64,000 nucleotides of DNA from DASYKT01 sp035995185 (lineage in GTDB: Bacteria > Acidobacteriota > Blastocatellia > Pyrinomonadales > Pyrinomonadaceae), in assembly GCA_035995185.1 (NCBI GenBank), contig DASYKT010000025.1:58576-122575 (forward strand). The letters run 5' to 3'. Position numbers and translations under genes: made by a program. The first letter of the stretch is position 1; the number at the start of each line of letters is the position of its first letter. The notes under the pieces are model-generated. The model did not search any database. It saw nothing but the letters and a program-made list of their open reading frames with translations, and had not been told where the DNA came from. Shown here one piece after another: positions 41,267 through 50,071 of this stretch.

Positions 41267-42931
41267 ATGAACAAAGCCGCGTTCTTTTTTTCGCTGATAT
41301 TGTGTTTAGCTTTTAACTCTTTCGCCCAGAATAAATTCGAGGGCATGAACATCCTCGTCAACGCGCCGACCGATCAAAAAACTGTCGCCTGTGCGATCAG
41401 GTACGTTCCGCCGACGACCGCGATCACCGTTACCGATCTTAATCCGTCGACACCGATGAAGGTCACTTCGTGCGGGTCGGCGGAATTCGCCGCGGGTTCG
41501 AGCGTTGTGCAGAGCGGCGCATCGACCGCCACGCTCAAGGCCAGCCTTTCCGATTACAAGTGGTGTTTTCAGGGCGAGGACAAAACCTACCGGCTTTCAT
41601 TTCAGGGCGACAACTGGACGGGGCCCGTAACGTACAACTGGATCGCCACGCCGGATGCGCGCGAACGCGGCACTTACAACATTCGCGACTTCGGCGCCAA
41701 AGGCGACGGGACCAGCGACGACACCATCGCCATCAAAAGCGCGTTCGCATTTATCGCCTTTCGCAACGGCGGAATTTTAAATTTCCCCGAGGGCGATTAT
41801 GTCATCACTTCGACCATCACGGTCCCTTCAAATATCACTATCTCCGGCGTTTCCGGCGCCGAATCAAATGCGCCGACCGGCAATTTCACCCAGCGAAACG
41901 CCACCCGGATAAAACTGCGCGGCGCGAATCTGGCAATGTTTCGCATCGGCGAATGTACGGAAAAAATAGTCATTAAAGACATCGAGCTTTTTGCCGAAAG
42001 CAATGAGAACACCTACGGCATAGAAGGCGTGGGCGCTTATTATTCGGCGCAGGATTTTTATTTTTCGCGCGTGACGTTTCACAATTTTTTCCGCGGCATC
42101 TATGCCCACGGTCTGCCGCAAACCGACCTCGGCTGGCAATTCGATTATGTCCGTATCGATCATTGCCGTTTTGTCTATAACCGCGACGCGGGCATCTATG
42201 TAAATTCGCGAAATTCCGACTGGACCATCAACGATTCTCTTTTCCAGAATCCGAAAAAACAGCCGGGTTGGAATAGCGACGGTATTCACCTGGAAAGAGT
42301 GATGCTCGTCCTGATACAAAATTCTTTCGGCGGCGGCGTCGGCGGCAATCGCGGCGGGACGTTCGTCAACATCCTGGACAGCCAGCACACGACCATCATG
42401 AATTGCGAAGCGGAAAATCTGGAATACACCCTGCGCTATAACGCCATCGACCATCCCGGCGCGGGCGATTTCAGCTCGCCGATCACGCTGATAAACAATA
42501 TGTTCGGCGAAGCCATCGAATTTAAAGCGCGGCGCACGCTCGTTTCCACCGGAAATTATTACGGCGGCAATACCTTTAAGGCCAATGAATGGCTGCGGGT
42601 TTATTCTACCGGCGACCGTTTTTGTTTTGACGGCATCATTGCCGGCTGCCGCGGCACGGGCGAAAACAGCTTTGATAAAGCGACGGTCGTCTTTCGCACC
42701 GGGCAGCCCGCCGAGGGCAACGTGCGCGGTTACCCGACATTTTTCGGCACCGACGTGCAATTCGGCGTCCCGCCGCAAATGCCCAAAATAATGCAGAGCG
42801 CGCTGCCTGCCAACAGCACCAACGGTTCGCTGCTCTATTGCACCGACTGCCGGCGCAATTCCACTCCGTGTCAGGGCGGCGGCAGCGGCGCCCCGGCCAT
42901 GGTGGTAAATAACCAGTGGAGCTGTCTGTAA
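41267..42931 (+). CDS. Secreted right-handed beta-helix protein (pectate-lyase superfamily)
   Basis: A 554-residue protein with a signal peptide (FFFSLILCLAFNSFAQ), an N-terminal beta domain of about 110 residues, then the pectate-lyase-superfamily start YNIRDFGAKGDGTSDDTIAIKSA and GGILNFPEGDYVITSTITVPSNITISG, followed by beta-helix coils (KIVIKDIELFAES, RIDHCRFVYNRDAGIYVNS, TIMNCEAENLEYTLRYN). Such proteins are surface or secreted polysaccharide lyases or hydrolases; catalytic residues cannot be assigned. The C-terminus has four Cys (CTDCRRNSTPC and the final SCL). nhaA follows after 1 bp. Confidence 0.8.
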   Translation: MNKAAFFFSLILCLAFNSFAQNKFEGMNILVNAPTDQKTVACAIRYVPPTTAITVTDLNPSTPMKVTSCGSAEFAAGSSVVQSGASTATLKASLSDYKWCFQGEDKTYRLSFQGDNWTGPVTYNWIATPDARERGTYNIRDFGAKGDGTSDDTIAIKSAFAFIAFRNGGILNFPEGDYVITSTITVPSNITISGVSGAESNAPTGNFTQRNATRIKLRGANLAMFRIGECTEKIVIKDIELFAESNENTYGIEGVGAYYSAQDFYFSRVTFHNFFRGIYAHGLPQTDLGWQFDYVRIDHCRFVYNRDAGIYVNSRNSDWTINDSLFQNPKKQPGWNSDGIHLERVMLVLIQNSFGGGVGGNRGGTFVNILDSQHTTIMNCEAENLEYTLRYNAIDHPGAGDFSSPITLINNMFGEAIEFKARRTLVSTGNYYGGNTFKANEWLRVYSTGDRFCFDGIIAGCRGTGENSFDKATVVFRTGQPAEGNVRGYPTFFGTDVQFGVPPQMPKIMQSALPANSTNGSLLYCTDCRRNSTPCQGGGSGAPAMVVNNQWSCL

Positions 42932-42932
42932 A

Positions 42933-44117
42933 ATGCCGCGCGCCTCATACATGCCGGGGCAACTGTCAAAAACGTTCCGCGATTTTTTCGATTCCGAAAA
43001 GTCCGGCGCGATCTTACTGATAGTGTGCACCGTGATATCGCTCATCATCGCAAATTCGGTCATGGGCACAAATTATCTGGCGCTCTGGCACACTGATATT
43101 GCGGGATTGAGCGTCGAGCAGTGGATAAATGACGGCCTCATGGCGATCTTTTTTCTGCTCATCGGGCTGGAACTCGAACGTGAATTTTATACCGGCGAAT
43201 TGTCCGACTTCAGAAACGCTCTTTTGCCGATCTTTGCCGCGATCGGCGGGATCGTTGTGCCGGCGCTGATCCATCTGAGTTTTAATTACGGAACGAACTC
43301 TCAACCCGGGATCGGCATCCCGATGGCGACTGATATAGCATTTGCTCTCGGGGTTCTGGCGCTTCTGGGCAGCCGCGTTCCCGCTTCCCTCAAGATCTTT
43401 TTGACGGCCCTGGCGGTGATCGACGATCTGGGAGCGATCATAGTTATTGCCGTTTTCTACACTACCGGGCTTTCGGTTTTATATTTGGCCGGCGCGCTCG
43501 CTGTTTTTGCCGCGCTCCTCTTGCTTGGCCGCTATTACCGCGTAATGATCTTGTTTCCTTATCTTATCGGAGGCGCGTTGATGTGGTATTTGCTGTTGAG
43601 GTCCGGCGTTCATGCCACCATCGCGGGAGTCTTGCTGGCGTTTGCCATACCTTTTACAAACAAAGAAGAAGACGAGCGGTCACCGTCGCACAGGCTCGAA
43701 CATTTTTTACATAAACCGGTGGCCTTTCTGATCCTGCCTGCTTTTGCCCTCGCTAATACGGGAATCGTTATTGGCGCTGACTGGTTTCACGGCCTTTCGT
43801 CGGCAAACAGTTCAGGTATTATTTTCGGTCTCCTGACGGGCAAGCCGGTCGGCATAATCCTGCTTAGTTTCCTGTGTGTCAGCATCGGCCTTTGCCGCCT
43901 GCCTTCCGATCTGACCTGGAGACACATTTTAGGGGCCGGACTCCTGGGTGGCATCGGTTTTACGATGTCGATCTTTATTACCAATCTCGCCTTTACCGGA
44001 GATCCGGCGGCCATCAATGCTTCGAAAATGGCCATCCTGATCGCTTCGGTAACAGCGGGAACGATCGGTTTTTTCTGGCTGAAAACAATTGGCCGGCCCG
44101 CCGTCACCGAAACATAA
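42933..44117 (+). CDS. nhaA: Na+/H+ antiporter NhaA
   Basis: A 394-residue membrane protein with the NhaA landmarks: INDGLMAIFFLLIGLELEREF, GIPMATDIAFALGVLALLG, and LKIFLTALAVIDDLGAIIVIA, which holds the paired Asp residues of the ion site. The C-terminal helices (GAGLLGGIGFTMSIFITNLAF) are also typical. NhaA exports Na+ in exchange for 2 H+ and is activated at alkaline pH. It starts 1 bp after the stop of the beta-helix gene, so co-translation is likely, though no functional link is evident. Confidence 0.95.
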   Translation: MPRASYMPGQLSKTFRDFFDSEKSGAILLIVCTVISLIIANSVMGTNYLALWHTDIAGLSVEQWINDGLMAIFFLLIGLELEREFYTGELSDFRNALLPIFAAIGGIVVPALIHLSFNYGTNSQPGIGIPMATDIAFALGVLALLGSRVPASLKIFLTALAVIDDLGAIIVIAVFYTTGLSVLYLAGALAVFAALLLLGRYYRVMILFPYLIGGALMWYLLLRSGVHATIAGVLLAFAIPFTNKEEDERSPSHRLEHFLHKPVAFLILPAFALANTGIVIGADWFHGLSSANSSGIIFGLLTGKPVGIILLSFLCVSIGLCRLPSDLTWRHILGAGLLGGIGFTMSIFITNLAFTGDPAAINASKMAILIASVTAGTIGFFWLKTIGRPAVTET

Positions 44118-44197
44118 AAAATTTGTCACAAAAGGCTGTCGCGCGGTGTTTTCTTTTATAAGCCGAGCTTTATCCGCAAAAATAAAGGAGAAAGACA

Positions 44198-44746
44198 ATG
44201 AAAACGCTAGCGACAGCCTTATTTCTACTTCTGACTTTTTCTTTTGCCCCAGCTTTTACCAGTGCCCAGGAAAAACCCGGAGATAAAAACTGGCAGGAGT
44301 TCACTTCGTCCGAGGGCGGTTTTTCCGTCCTGATGCCCGAAAAACCTACGCCCAGCGTTCATGGCGTCGAGACTTCCAAAGGCCGGAAAGAATCGCACTC
44401 TTTTTCTTATTCCGATGAAGAACTGACCGATTACCTGGTCGCTTTTTCCAAATACCGGGAAGCAAAAGATCGCCAGATCGATTACGACGAAGTATTCGAC
44501 AATATTCAGAAAGGCCTCCTGCTCGCCGAAGAAGGCACGGTCAGAAGCAAGATCGCCCTTAACCTGGACGGCAATCCCGGCCGGGAGGTGATGATCGAAC
44601 ACGCGAACGGCAGCGTAAAAATTCACCGGTTTTATTTTGTCGGCGATTATTTCTATCAGCTGGCGGTAGAGGTTAAAAACTTTGTCAGCCGCTGCGACAA
44701 AACCGAGCGTTTCTTAAACTCTTTCAAACTTATTGCCCAAAAATAG
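44198..44746 (+). CDS. Secreted protein of unknown function
   Basis: A 182-residue protein with a clear signal peptide (TALFLLLTFSFAPAFTSAQ) and a mature domain beginning WQEFTSSEGGFSVLMPEKPTP. The pattern 'F.S.EGgFsVlmPgkP' followed by 'Y.V.y.dyp' and a late 'NGSVKIHRFYFVGDYFYQLAVE' and 'FLNSFKLI' recurs in many exported proteins of environmental bacteria, but has no assigned function. AAGGAG precedes the ATG. It stands alone, followed by a strong terminator. Confidence 0.85.
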   Translation: MKTLATALFLLLTFSFAPAFTSAQEKPGDKNWQEFTSSEGGFSVLMPEKPTPSVHGVETSKGRKESHSFSYSDEELTDYLVAFSKYREAKDRQIDYDEVFDNIQKGLLLAEEGTVRSKIALNLDGNPGREVMIEHANGSVKIHRFYFVGDYFYQLAVEVKNFVSRCDKTERFLNSFKLIAQK

Positions 44747-44781
44747 CAGCGGCCTTTTTTCCTTTCGGCTGCTGCCTGGAA

Positions 44782-44818
44782 CCCGGCCTGCACACCCGCA
44801 GGCCGGGGTATTTTTTTA
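44782..44818 (+). terminator. Rho-independent terminator
   Basis: CCCGGCCTGC (44782-44791) pairs with GCAGGCCGGG (44798-44807) around a 6-base loop, followed by a run of seven T. It ends the unit that starts with the secreted-protein gene. Confidence 0.9.
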
Positions 44819-44884
44819 TACCTGCCTTTCACCGCTAGTGCGCTAAAATCGATGTGAATATATTCTGGCCGCTGGGGGGTATTT

Positions 44885-45280
44885 ATGCCGGGTTCTATCT
44901 CATGGTTCACACGCTTCGCCAAAGGGACTTCGCGCTTCACCGGACGGCCGGTAACTTTCGCTACCGCTATACTCATCATAATTTTATGGGCCGTCGCCGG
45001 CCCGTTTTTCGGTTTTAGCGATACCTGGCAGCTGGTGATAAATACCGGCACGACCATCATCACCTTTCTGATGGTTTTCCTGATCCAGAATACCCAAAAC
45101 CGCGACACCGAAGCCCTGCAGGTAAAACTCGACGAACTGATCCGCGCTACAGGCGGGGCAAAAAATCTGCTGCTCGACCTGGAAGAGCTGGACGAAAAAG
45201 AACTGGAAGAGATCCGTTCCGACTATCTGAAGATGGCGGAGCAGGCGCGGAAAAAGATCGACGCGAAGAAAAAGAAATAA
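44885..45280 (+). CDS. Low-affinity iron permease-like small membrane protein
   Basis: A 131-residue protein with two membrane segments (FATAILIIILWAVAGPFFGF and LVINTGTTIITFLMVFLIQNTQNRD) and a charged cytoplasmic helix (QVKLDELIRATGGAKNLLLDLEE). The segment TWQLVINTGTTIITFLMVFLIQNTQNRDTEALQ is the core of the family annotated as low-affinity iron permease (PF04120), although transport by bacterial members is not well established. The C-terminus is Lys-rich. It converges on gyrA. Confidence 0.85.
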   Translation: MPGSISWFTRFAKGTSRFTGRPVTFATAILIIILWAVAGPFFGFSDTWQLVINTGTTIITFLMVFLIQNTQNRDTEALQVKLDELIRATGGAKNLLLDLEELDEKELEEIRSDYLKMAEQARKKIDAKKKK

Positions 45281-45364
45281 TTCTTGTCGGAACCGGGAGC
45301 TCTATCTGTGACCGCCACCGGTTTTAATAGCTTGCCCATAAATCATCTCGGATCATAGCGGCTA

Positions 45365-45460
45365 TTTTCGTGCGGTTAGTGTGTTTCGTGGTTAGATTCT
45401 TACAGTGTCTGGCATAATGAACTAAAAACTTAACCACGAAACACACTAACCGCACGAAAA
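45365..45460. repeat. Perfect 30-bp inverted repeat of the CGTGTGTTTCGTGG family
   Basis: 45365-45394 (TTTTCGTGCGGTTAGTGTGT then TTCGTGGTTA) is the exact reverse complement of 45431-45460, with a 36-bp loop. It lies between convergent genes, ahead of the gyrA terminator. Related copies are at 18876 and at the window end. Confidence 0.9.
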
Positions 45461-45498
45461 TGTCTCGCACATTTTTCTAAAACTAAACAAGCAGCCAC

Positions 45499-45532
45499 AA
45501 AAAAAAACATCTCGTCATAAAATGACGAGATG
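45499..45532 (-). terminator. Rho-independent terminator of gyrA
   Basis: On the minus strand CATCTCGTCAT (45532-45522) pairs with ATGACGAGATG (45518-45508) around a 3-base loop, followed by nine T. It lies 24 bp after the gyrA stop. The plus strand also has TTTT after the stem, so it may work in both directions. Confidence 0.9.
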
Positions 45533-45555
45533 TTTTCACGTGTGAACGCGTAACT

Positions 45556-48099
45556 CTATACTTCTTCTTCAGACGCAGCCAGCAGCGAAGCGCTGGTGAC
45601 GATGTCTTCGTCGCCGGTTCGTATCAACCGCACGCCCTGGGCGCTGCGTCCCGTTTCGCGGATCTCGTTGACGTCGATGCGGATCAGCTTAGCCTGCTGC
45701 GTGATGATCATGATCTCCGATTCATCTTCGACCGGGAACGCCGCGATGACCTTGCCGGTCTTGTCGGTCGTTTTCATATTGATCACGCCGACGCCGCCGC
45801 GCTTGGTCAGGCGGTAATCCATCACCTGCGTCTGCTTGCCGTAGCCTTTTTCCGAAACCGAAAGGATCTTTTCATTCCCTTCCGGTGAAACGGCGCAGAC
45901 CGAAACGACAAAGTCGCCTTTTCGCAAACTAACGCCGCGCACGCCGCGCGCCGCGCGCCCCATCGGGCGAACATCCGTTTCGTTAAACTTAACGGCCATA
46001 CCGTCATGCGTGGCAACAAAGATCTGCTGCTTGCCGTCGGTGCGGATGATCTCGAGCAGTTCATCGCCCGCATCGATGTTGATGGCATTGATGCCGTTGG
46101 CGCGGATGTTCTGGAAATCGGCCAGCGCGGATTTTTTGACCACACCGTGCCTTGTCACCATCGTCAGGTAAATTTCCTCCGTGAAATCCCTCACCGGCAT
46201 TACACTCACCAGTTTCCGCGCCGAAGGCAAATTGATCAGATTGACCACCGCCTTTCCGCGCGCCGCGGGTGCAGCTTCGGGTATCTCGTGCACCTTCATC
46301 TTAAAGACCTGGCCATCGTCGGTAAAGATCATCAAGAAGGCATGCGTCGAAGCGGTAAATAGATGCTCGACAAAATCTTCGTTCTTTGCCGTCGCCCCTA
46401 ATCGTCCCTTGCCTCCGCGTCCCTGCGTCGAGTAGGTCGAGACCGCCGTGCGCTTGATATAACCGGCCTTGGTCACGGTGATGGCAACCTCTTCGTCGGC
46501 GATCAGGTCTTCGATCTGAAGGTCGACACCGGCATCGACGATCTCCGTCCGGCGCTTGTCGCCGAAATCTTTCTTGATGCCTTCCAGTTCCTCCATTATC
46601 ACCTGCCGCAGCACTCTTTCATTCGTCAGGATGTTTTCCAGTTCGGCGATGTGCTTGATGATCGACTCATACTCGTCGAGAATTTTCTGGCGCTCGAGCG
46701 CTGACAACCGGCGCAATTGCAGATCGAGAATGGCCTGTGCCTGCGCTTCGGAAAAGCCGAGCGATGTCATCACCTTCTGCAGTTCTTTGACAAAATCCGC
46801 CTGCGGTTTTCCGCCGGTGACGCCGCGCCATTGCTTGATCTCTTTGACGGTGTCCATATTCGCGGTCAGCCAGCTTCGCGCTTCATCCGTCGAACGCGAA
46901 CTGCGGATCAGCGGGATGATGTAATCGAGCGTGTCGATCGCCTTGTTCAAACCTTCCAAGATATGCGCGCGGGCGCGGGCCTTTTTCAGGTCGTATTCCG
47001 TGCGGCGGCGCACCACTTCGCGGCGAAATTCGACAAAGCATTCCAGCATCTGCTTGAGATTCAGAATGCGCGGCTGCCCGGCGACGATCGCCAGGTTGAT
47101 GATGCCGAAAGAGGTCTGCATCGGCGTCAGCTTGTAAAGCTTGTTTAGAAGTACCTGCGGAACGGCGTCGCGCTTGAGTTCGATGACGATGCGCATGCCT
47201 TCGCGGTTCGATTCGTCGCGCAGCTCGGAAATACCCTCGAGCTTTTTCTCGTTGACCAGTTCGGCGATGCGTTCGATCAGCCTCGCCTTATTAACCTGGA
47301 ACGGGATCTCCGTCACGATGATCGCATCGCGTTCGGTGTTGTTGCGGCCGACCCGGTCAATGACGGCGCGGGCGCGCAGCTGCAAAATGCCGCGGCCTTC
47401 GCGGTACGAACGATAGATCTCTTCCTTGCCGTAAATAAATCCGGCGGTCGGAAAATCCGGGCCGGGAACGATCGTGATAAGTTTGTCGATCGTGATATCG
47501 GGATCTTTGAGCAGCGCGATGGTGGCGTCGACGATCTCCGTCAGATTATGCGGCGCGATCTTGGTCGCCATGCCGACCGCGATACCTTCCGAACCGTTTA
47601 TCAGCAGGTTAGGAACGCGCGTAGGAAGCACCGTCGGTTCCGAAAGCGATTCGTCATAGTTGGGCTGGAAATTGACCGTTTCCTTTTCGATATCGGCCAG
47701 GATCTCGCTGGTCAGCTTCTGCATGCGCACTTCGGTATAGCGCATTGCCGCGGCGCTGTCGCCATCGACCGAGCCGAAGTTTCCCTGCCCGTCGACCAGC
47801 ATATAGCGCATCGAAAATTCCTGCGCCATGCGGACGATCGTGTCATACACGGCAGATTCACCGTGCGGGTGATACTTACCGATACAATCGCCGACCACGC
47901 GGGCTGATTTTTTGTAAGCCTTGTTGTGATAGTTTCCCAGTTCGTGCATCGACCAGAGGGCCCGGCGGTGGACCGGCTTGAGGCCGTCACGAACGTCTGG
48001 CAGGGCGCGCCCGATGATCACGCTCATCGCGTAATCCAGGTAGGAACGCCGCATCTCGTCTTCGATCTTTATTTGATTTTTTTCTATTAGTGAATCCAT
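45556..48099 (-). CDS. gyrA: DNA gyrase subunit A
   Basis: An 847-residue type IIA topoisomerase subunit. RSYLDYAMSVIIGRALPDVRDGLKPVHRR starts the winged-helix domain, AAMRYTEVRM holds the catalytic Tyr that forms the DNA link, and the C-terminal beta-pinwheel has six blades, with the GyrA-box QGRGGKG present (YSTQGRGGKGRLGA), which distinguishes gyrase from topoisomerase IV. HPHGESAVYDTIVRMAQ is the quinolone-determining region, with the first residue of the usual S/A pair reading E-S. gyrB is not in the window. A good promoter lies 211 bp upstream, with a four-hairpin element in the leader. Confidence 0.97.
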   Translation of the reverse strand: MDSLIEKNQIKIEDEMRRSYLDYAMSVIIGRALPDVRDGLKPVHRRALWSMHELGNYHNKAYKKSARVVGDCIGKYHPHGESAVYDTIVRMAQEFSMRYMLVDGQGNFGSVDGDSAAAMRYTEVRMQKLTSEILADIEKETVNFQPNYDESLSEPTVLPTRVPNLLINGSEGIAVGMATKIAPHNLTEIVDATIALLKDPDITIDKLITIVPGPDFPTAGFIYGKEEIYRSYREGRGILQLRARAVIDRVGRNNTERDAIIVTEIPFQVNKARLIERIAELVNEKKLEGISELRDESNREGMRIVIELKRDAVPQVLLNKLYKLTPMQTSFGIINLAIVAGQPRILNLKQMLECFVEFRREVVRRRTEYDLKKARARAHILEGLNKAIDTLDYIIPLIRSSRSTDEARSWLTANMDTVKEIKQWRGVTGGKPQADFVKELQKVMTSLGFSEAQAQAILDLQLRRLSALERQKILDEYESIIKHIAELENILTNERVLRQVIMEELEGIKKDFGDKRRTEIVDAGVDLQIEDLIADEEVAITVTKAGYIKRTAVSTYSTQGRGGKGRLGATAKNEDFVEHLFTASTHAFLMIFTDDGQVFKMKVHEIPEAAPAARGKAVVNLINLPSARKLVSVMPVRDFTEEIYLTMVTRHGVVKKSALADFQNIRANGINAINIDAGDELLEIIRTDGKQQIFVATHDGMAVKFNETDVRPMGRAARGVRGVSLRKGDFVVSVCAVSPEGNEKILSVSEKGYGKQTQVMDYRLTKRGGVGVINMKTTDKTGKVIAAFPVEDESEIMIITQQAKLIRIDVNEIRETGRSAQGVRLIRTGDEDIVTSASLLAASEEEV

Positions 48100-48115
48100 A
48101 TTTTATTACCGAACC

Positions 48116-48216
48116 GTAGCGCTGCCGTCTCGGCGGCTGTCCTTGCGGCGTCTCGCCGCAAGTTAAAATGCGTGGGCGGGACGCCCCCGCGACAGCCAGC
48201 GGGATGCTGGCGCTAC
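48116..48216. repeat. GTAGCGC four-hairpin element (copy 3)
   Basis: Modules: GCCGtctCGGC, TTGCGGCG-tct-CGCCGCAA, GTGGGCG-gga-CGCCCCC, and GCCAGCggGATGCTGGC, with outer arms GTAGCGC and GCGCTAC. It lies within the predicted 5' leader of gyrA, between promoter and start codon. Confidence 0.85.
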
Positions 48217-48279
48217 CTTTTTTAATTTTAAAGACAAAAATTTTATTGATTTATTTATAGGAAAATTCCAATTTAACTC

Positions 48280-48307
48280 TTGAAATATCGGCATCGGAAG
48301 TTATATT
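48280..48307 (+). promoter_or_regulatory. Possible promoter of the PilZ gene
   Basis: TTGAAA (48280-48285), 16-bp spacer, TATATT (48302-48307) on the plus strand, about 140 bp before the PilZ start. It overlaps the gyrA promoter region on the other strand, so the two divergent units would compete for polymerase. Confidence 0.35.
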
Positions 48308-48309
48308 CT

Positions 48310-48338
48310 ATTATATTGGAAAGGCAGTATTTTTTCAA
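48310..48338 (-). promoter_or_regulatory. gyrA promoter
   Basis: On the minus strand TTGAAA (48338-48333), exactly 17 bp, TATAAT (48315-48310): a near-consensus sigma-70 promoter pointing to gyrA. The rest of the 347-bp gap holds the four-hairpin element and AT-rich DNA without a gene. Confidence 0.65.
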
Positions 48339-48446
48339 CTTTCCGATAGCCTCTAAAGGGACCTTTCTAACCGGCCGTATTCTCATCCCGGCACCGTTTT
48401 GGACCAGCAGTAAACACTTATAAACACAAGGTTTAGCACAGCATCT

Positions 48447-49247
48447 ATGGATACCACTACCACCTTCGACAGAACGCAGCGAAAGGCTACGCGGATAGAT
48501 ACGTCCATGCCCGTTCGCGTGCAGTATCAAACCGACAGAATGGGCGGTTGGGACGAAGTCAGCCGTCTGCTGCAGGTCTCGCCCTTGGGCGCCGGGATCC
48601 GCCTGAAACACTTTGTCGAGTGCGGGCGGCTGGTACTGCTGACCATGCCCCTGCTGCCGGAATTGCGTACTTTCGACTTTAACGAGCCTCAATACAAGGT
48701 CTGGGGGCTGGTGCGGTATATCAACTGGGAAAAGGTTTCCTACAATCTCCAGGGCGAGGCTTCGCTCTATGAGATCGGCATTGCCTTTGTCGGCAAACAT
48801 CCTCCGGACAGCTTTCAAAAAGACCCGACCACTACTTACGAGATCAGCGGTTTTAATCAGATGGGGCTGTGGCAGATAGTAGAAGGCAAACCGGACGTTT
48901 CCCTTCCCTCGCCGGCTAGCGACGCCTATGATGCCGGTGATGCCAATGACGGGCGTAATGACGGCCGGTTCATGATCCCCTTAAACGTCGTGATCGAGAT
49001 CCTTAATGAAGAGGGATCGGTGATGCTCAGCGAATCTTCCGTAACGGAGAACGTCAGCTTAAGCGGCGCGTCGGTCTTTACCAGCTTGAATGTAAAAGCG
49101 GGGGCCTATGTCCGCATGATTTGCCCGGAATACAATATTTCGCTCCTGTCCATCGTCCGCCTGCGTCAAACGGGCACCGACGGTTTCACCCGCCTGCACC
49201 TGGAATTTGTCGACCAGCAGTTTCCGCTCGAAGGCATCGAGAAGTAA
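48447..49247 (+). CDS. Tandem PilZ-domain protein
   Basis: A 266-residue cytoplasmic protein with two PilZ-like halves. The first has RTQRKATRIDTSMPVRVQY (RxxxR) and LQVSPLGAGIRL (xxSxxG, with Q instead of the usual D/N). The second has GRFMIPLNVVIEIL and ENVSLSGASVFTSL (NxSxxG, canonical). PilZ domains bind cyclic di-GMP; the intact set in the second half is offset by a missing Arg pair, and the first half by the Q, so binding by either alone is uncertain. It is monocistronic, divergent from gyrA and convergent with the zinc-ribbon gene. Confidence 0.75.
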   Translation: MDTTTTFDRTQRKATRIDTSMPVRVQYQTDRMGGWDEVSRLLQVSPLGAGIRLKHFVECGRLVLLTMPLLPELRTFDFNEPQYKVWGLVRYINWEKVSYNLQGEASLYEIGIAFVGKHPPDSFQKDPTTTYEISGFNQMGLWQIVEGKPDVSLPSPASDAYDAGDANDGRNDGRFMIPLNVVIEILNEEGSVMLSESSVTENVSLSGASVFTSLNVKAGAYVRMICPEYNISLLSIVRLRQTGTDGFTRLHLEFVDQQFPLEGIEK

Positions 49248-49250
49248 TTA

Positions 49251-49292
49251 TGGAGCGCGGGCATCCTGCCCGCAACGAACGCGAGAGCATTC
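49251..49292. repeat. GGAGCGCGGGCA half element
   Basis: GGAGCGCGGGCATCCTGCCC includes the hairpin GCGGGCA-tcc-TGCCCGC, followed by the weaker CGAACGC-gaga-GCATTCG. It corresponds to the left half of the element at 49941-50055 and lies between convergent genes. Confidence 0.75.
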
Positions 49293-49317
49293 GAAATCAT
49301 CTGCCTAAGGCTCTCAG

Positions 49318-49851
49318 CTAATTTTTTAGATGCTTAGTGATTCCTTCGGTAACGGCCGGCTGCACGGCGATCCGGGCATCGTCCAGACGCTGTGTAGCGT
49401 ACTCCTCGACGGGAATGCTTTGCCGGGGAGGCAATGCTTCCGCCGTATCCGCGGCCTGTAAAGAAGAGGTCTGGCGCGCGTAAGCCAGGCTCTTTCTTTT
49501 TAACATCCGGGCGTTAAATTCGATAAATAATGCCCACCCGATACGTAAAATACCCCAGATAATAAATGCGTCGGCAAAGAACCAGAGAATGAAATTAGAC
49601 GACCACTGGTATTCGGCGTTATAAGTATTCCTTCCGCCCTCCAAGCCGGCAATTTCCATGAATGCATTGGCGCCACCGCTTATGAACTGGTGAAAACCAA
49701 AAATGATCATCAGCCCGACGAATATCAAAAACGCGCCATAGATCACATCTTTCCGGCGGATCGACAGCACACCGCGCAGCGAAAAGCCGCAGCTCGAACA
49801 ATAACGGGTATTACCGGAAGTTTGCGATTGGCCGCAATTAGGACAAAACAT
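49318..49851 (-). CDS. Zinc-ribbon membrane protein of unknown function
   Basis: A 177-residue protein. MFCPNCGQSQTSGNTRYCSSCGF is an N-terminal zinc ribbon (CxxC-x12-CxxC). Two membrane segments follow (VIYGAFLIFVGLMIIFGFHQF and NFILWFFADAFIIWGILRIGW), then a polar C-terminus. ATG 49851 is chosen because the ribbon family starts MFCPxCG; an extension to 50154 would run through the inverted repeat opposite. Function unknown. It is divergent from the acyltransferase. Confidence 0.75.
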   Translation of the reverse strand: MFCPNCGQSQTSGNTRYCSSCGFSLRGVLSIRRKDVIYGAFLIFVGLMIIFGFHQFISGGANAFMEIAGLEGGRNTYNAEYQWSSNFILWFFADAFIIWGILRIGWALFIEFNARMLKRKSLAYARQTSSLQAADTAEALPPRQSIPVEEYATQRLDDARIAVQPAVTEGITKHLKN

Positions 49852-49940
49852 TTTGGGAGACCTCACTAAAGATTTTGGGGAGACTGTCATGCGCAGTATA
49901 AGCCAAAAACGGCGGAAACGCGACAGTTTTTTTGAGCCTA

Positions 49941-50055
49941 TGGAGCGCGGGCATCTTGCCCGCAAAGCGCGATGTGTCGCGTTAATTGAAACAAATTCGA
50001 GTCTTCGGTCTTCGAACGCTTCCGCGTTCGCTGCGGGCAGGATGCCCGCGCTCCA
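49941..50055. repeat. GGAGCGCGGGCA full inverted element
   Basis: GGAGCGCGGGCATCTTGCCC at 49942 faces GCGGGCAGGATGCCCGCGCTCC at the right end. Each side contains a hairpin (GCGGGCA-tct-TGCCCGC and GCGGGCA-gga-TGCCCGC); inner stems include GAACGC-ttcc-GCGTTC. It lies in the gap between divergent genes. Confidence 0.85.
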
Positions 50056-50071
50056 TGATAGAATCAACCCC

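Noticed and set aside
42933..44117. A beta-helix/nhaA functional operon
   Set aside because: The genes are adjacent by 1 bp, but no shared function is evident, so only co-transcription is noted.
49853..50071. N-terminal extension of the acyltransferase
   Set aside because: It is encoded by the GGAGCGC inverted element and lacks homology to the PlsC family.
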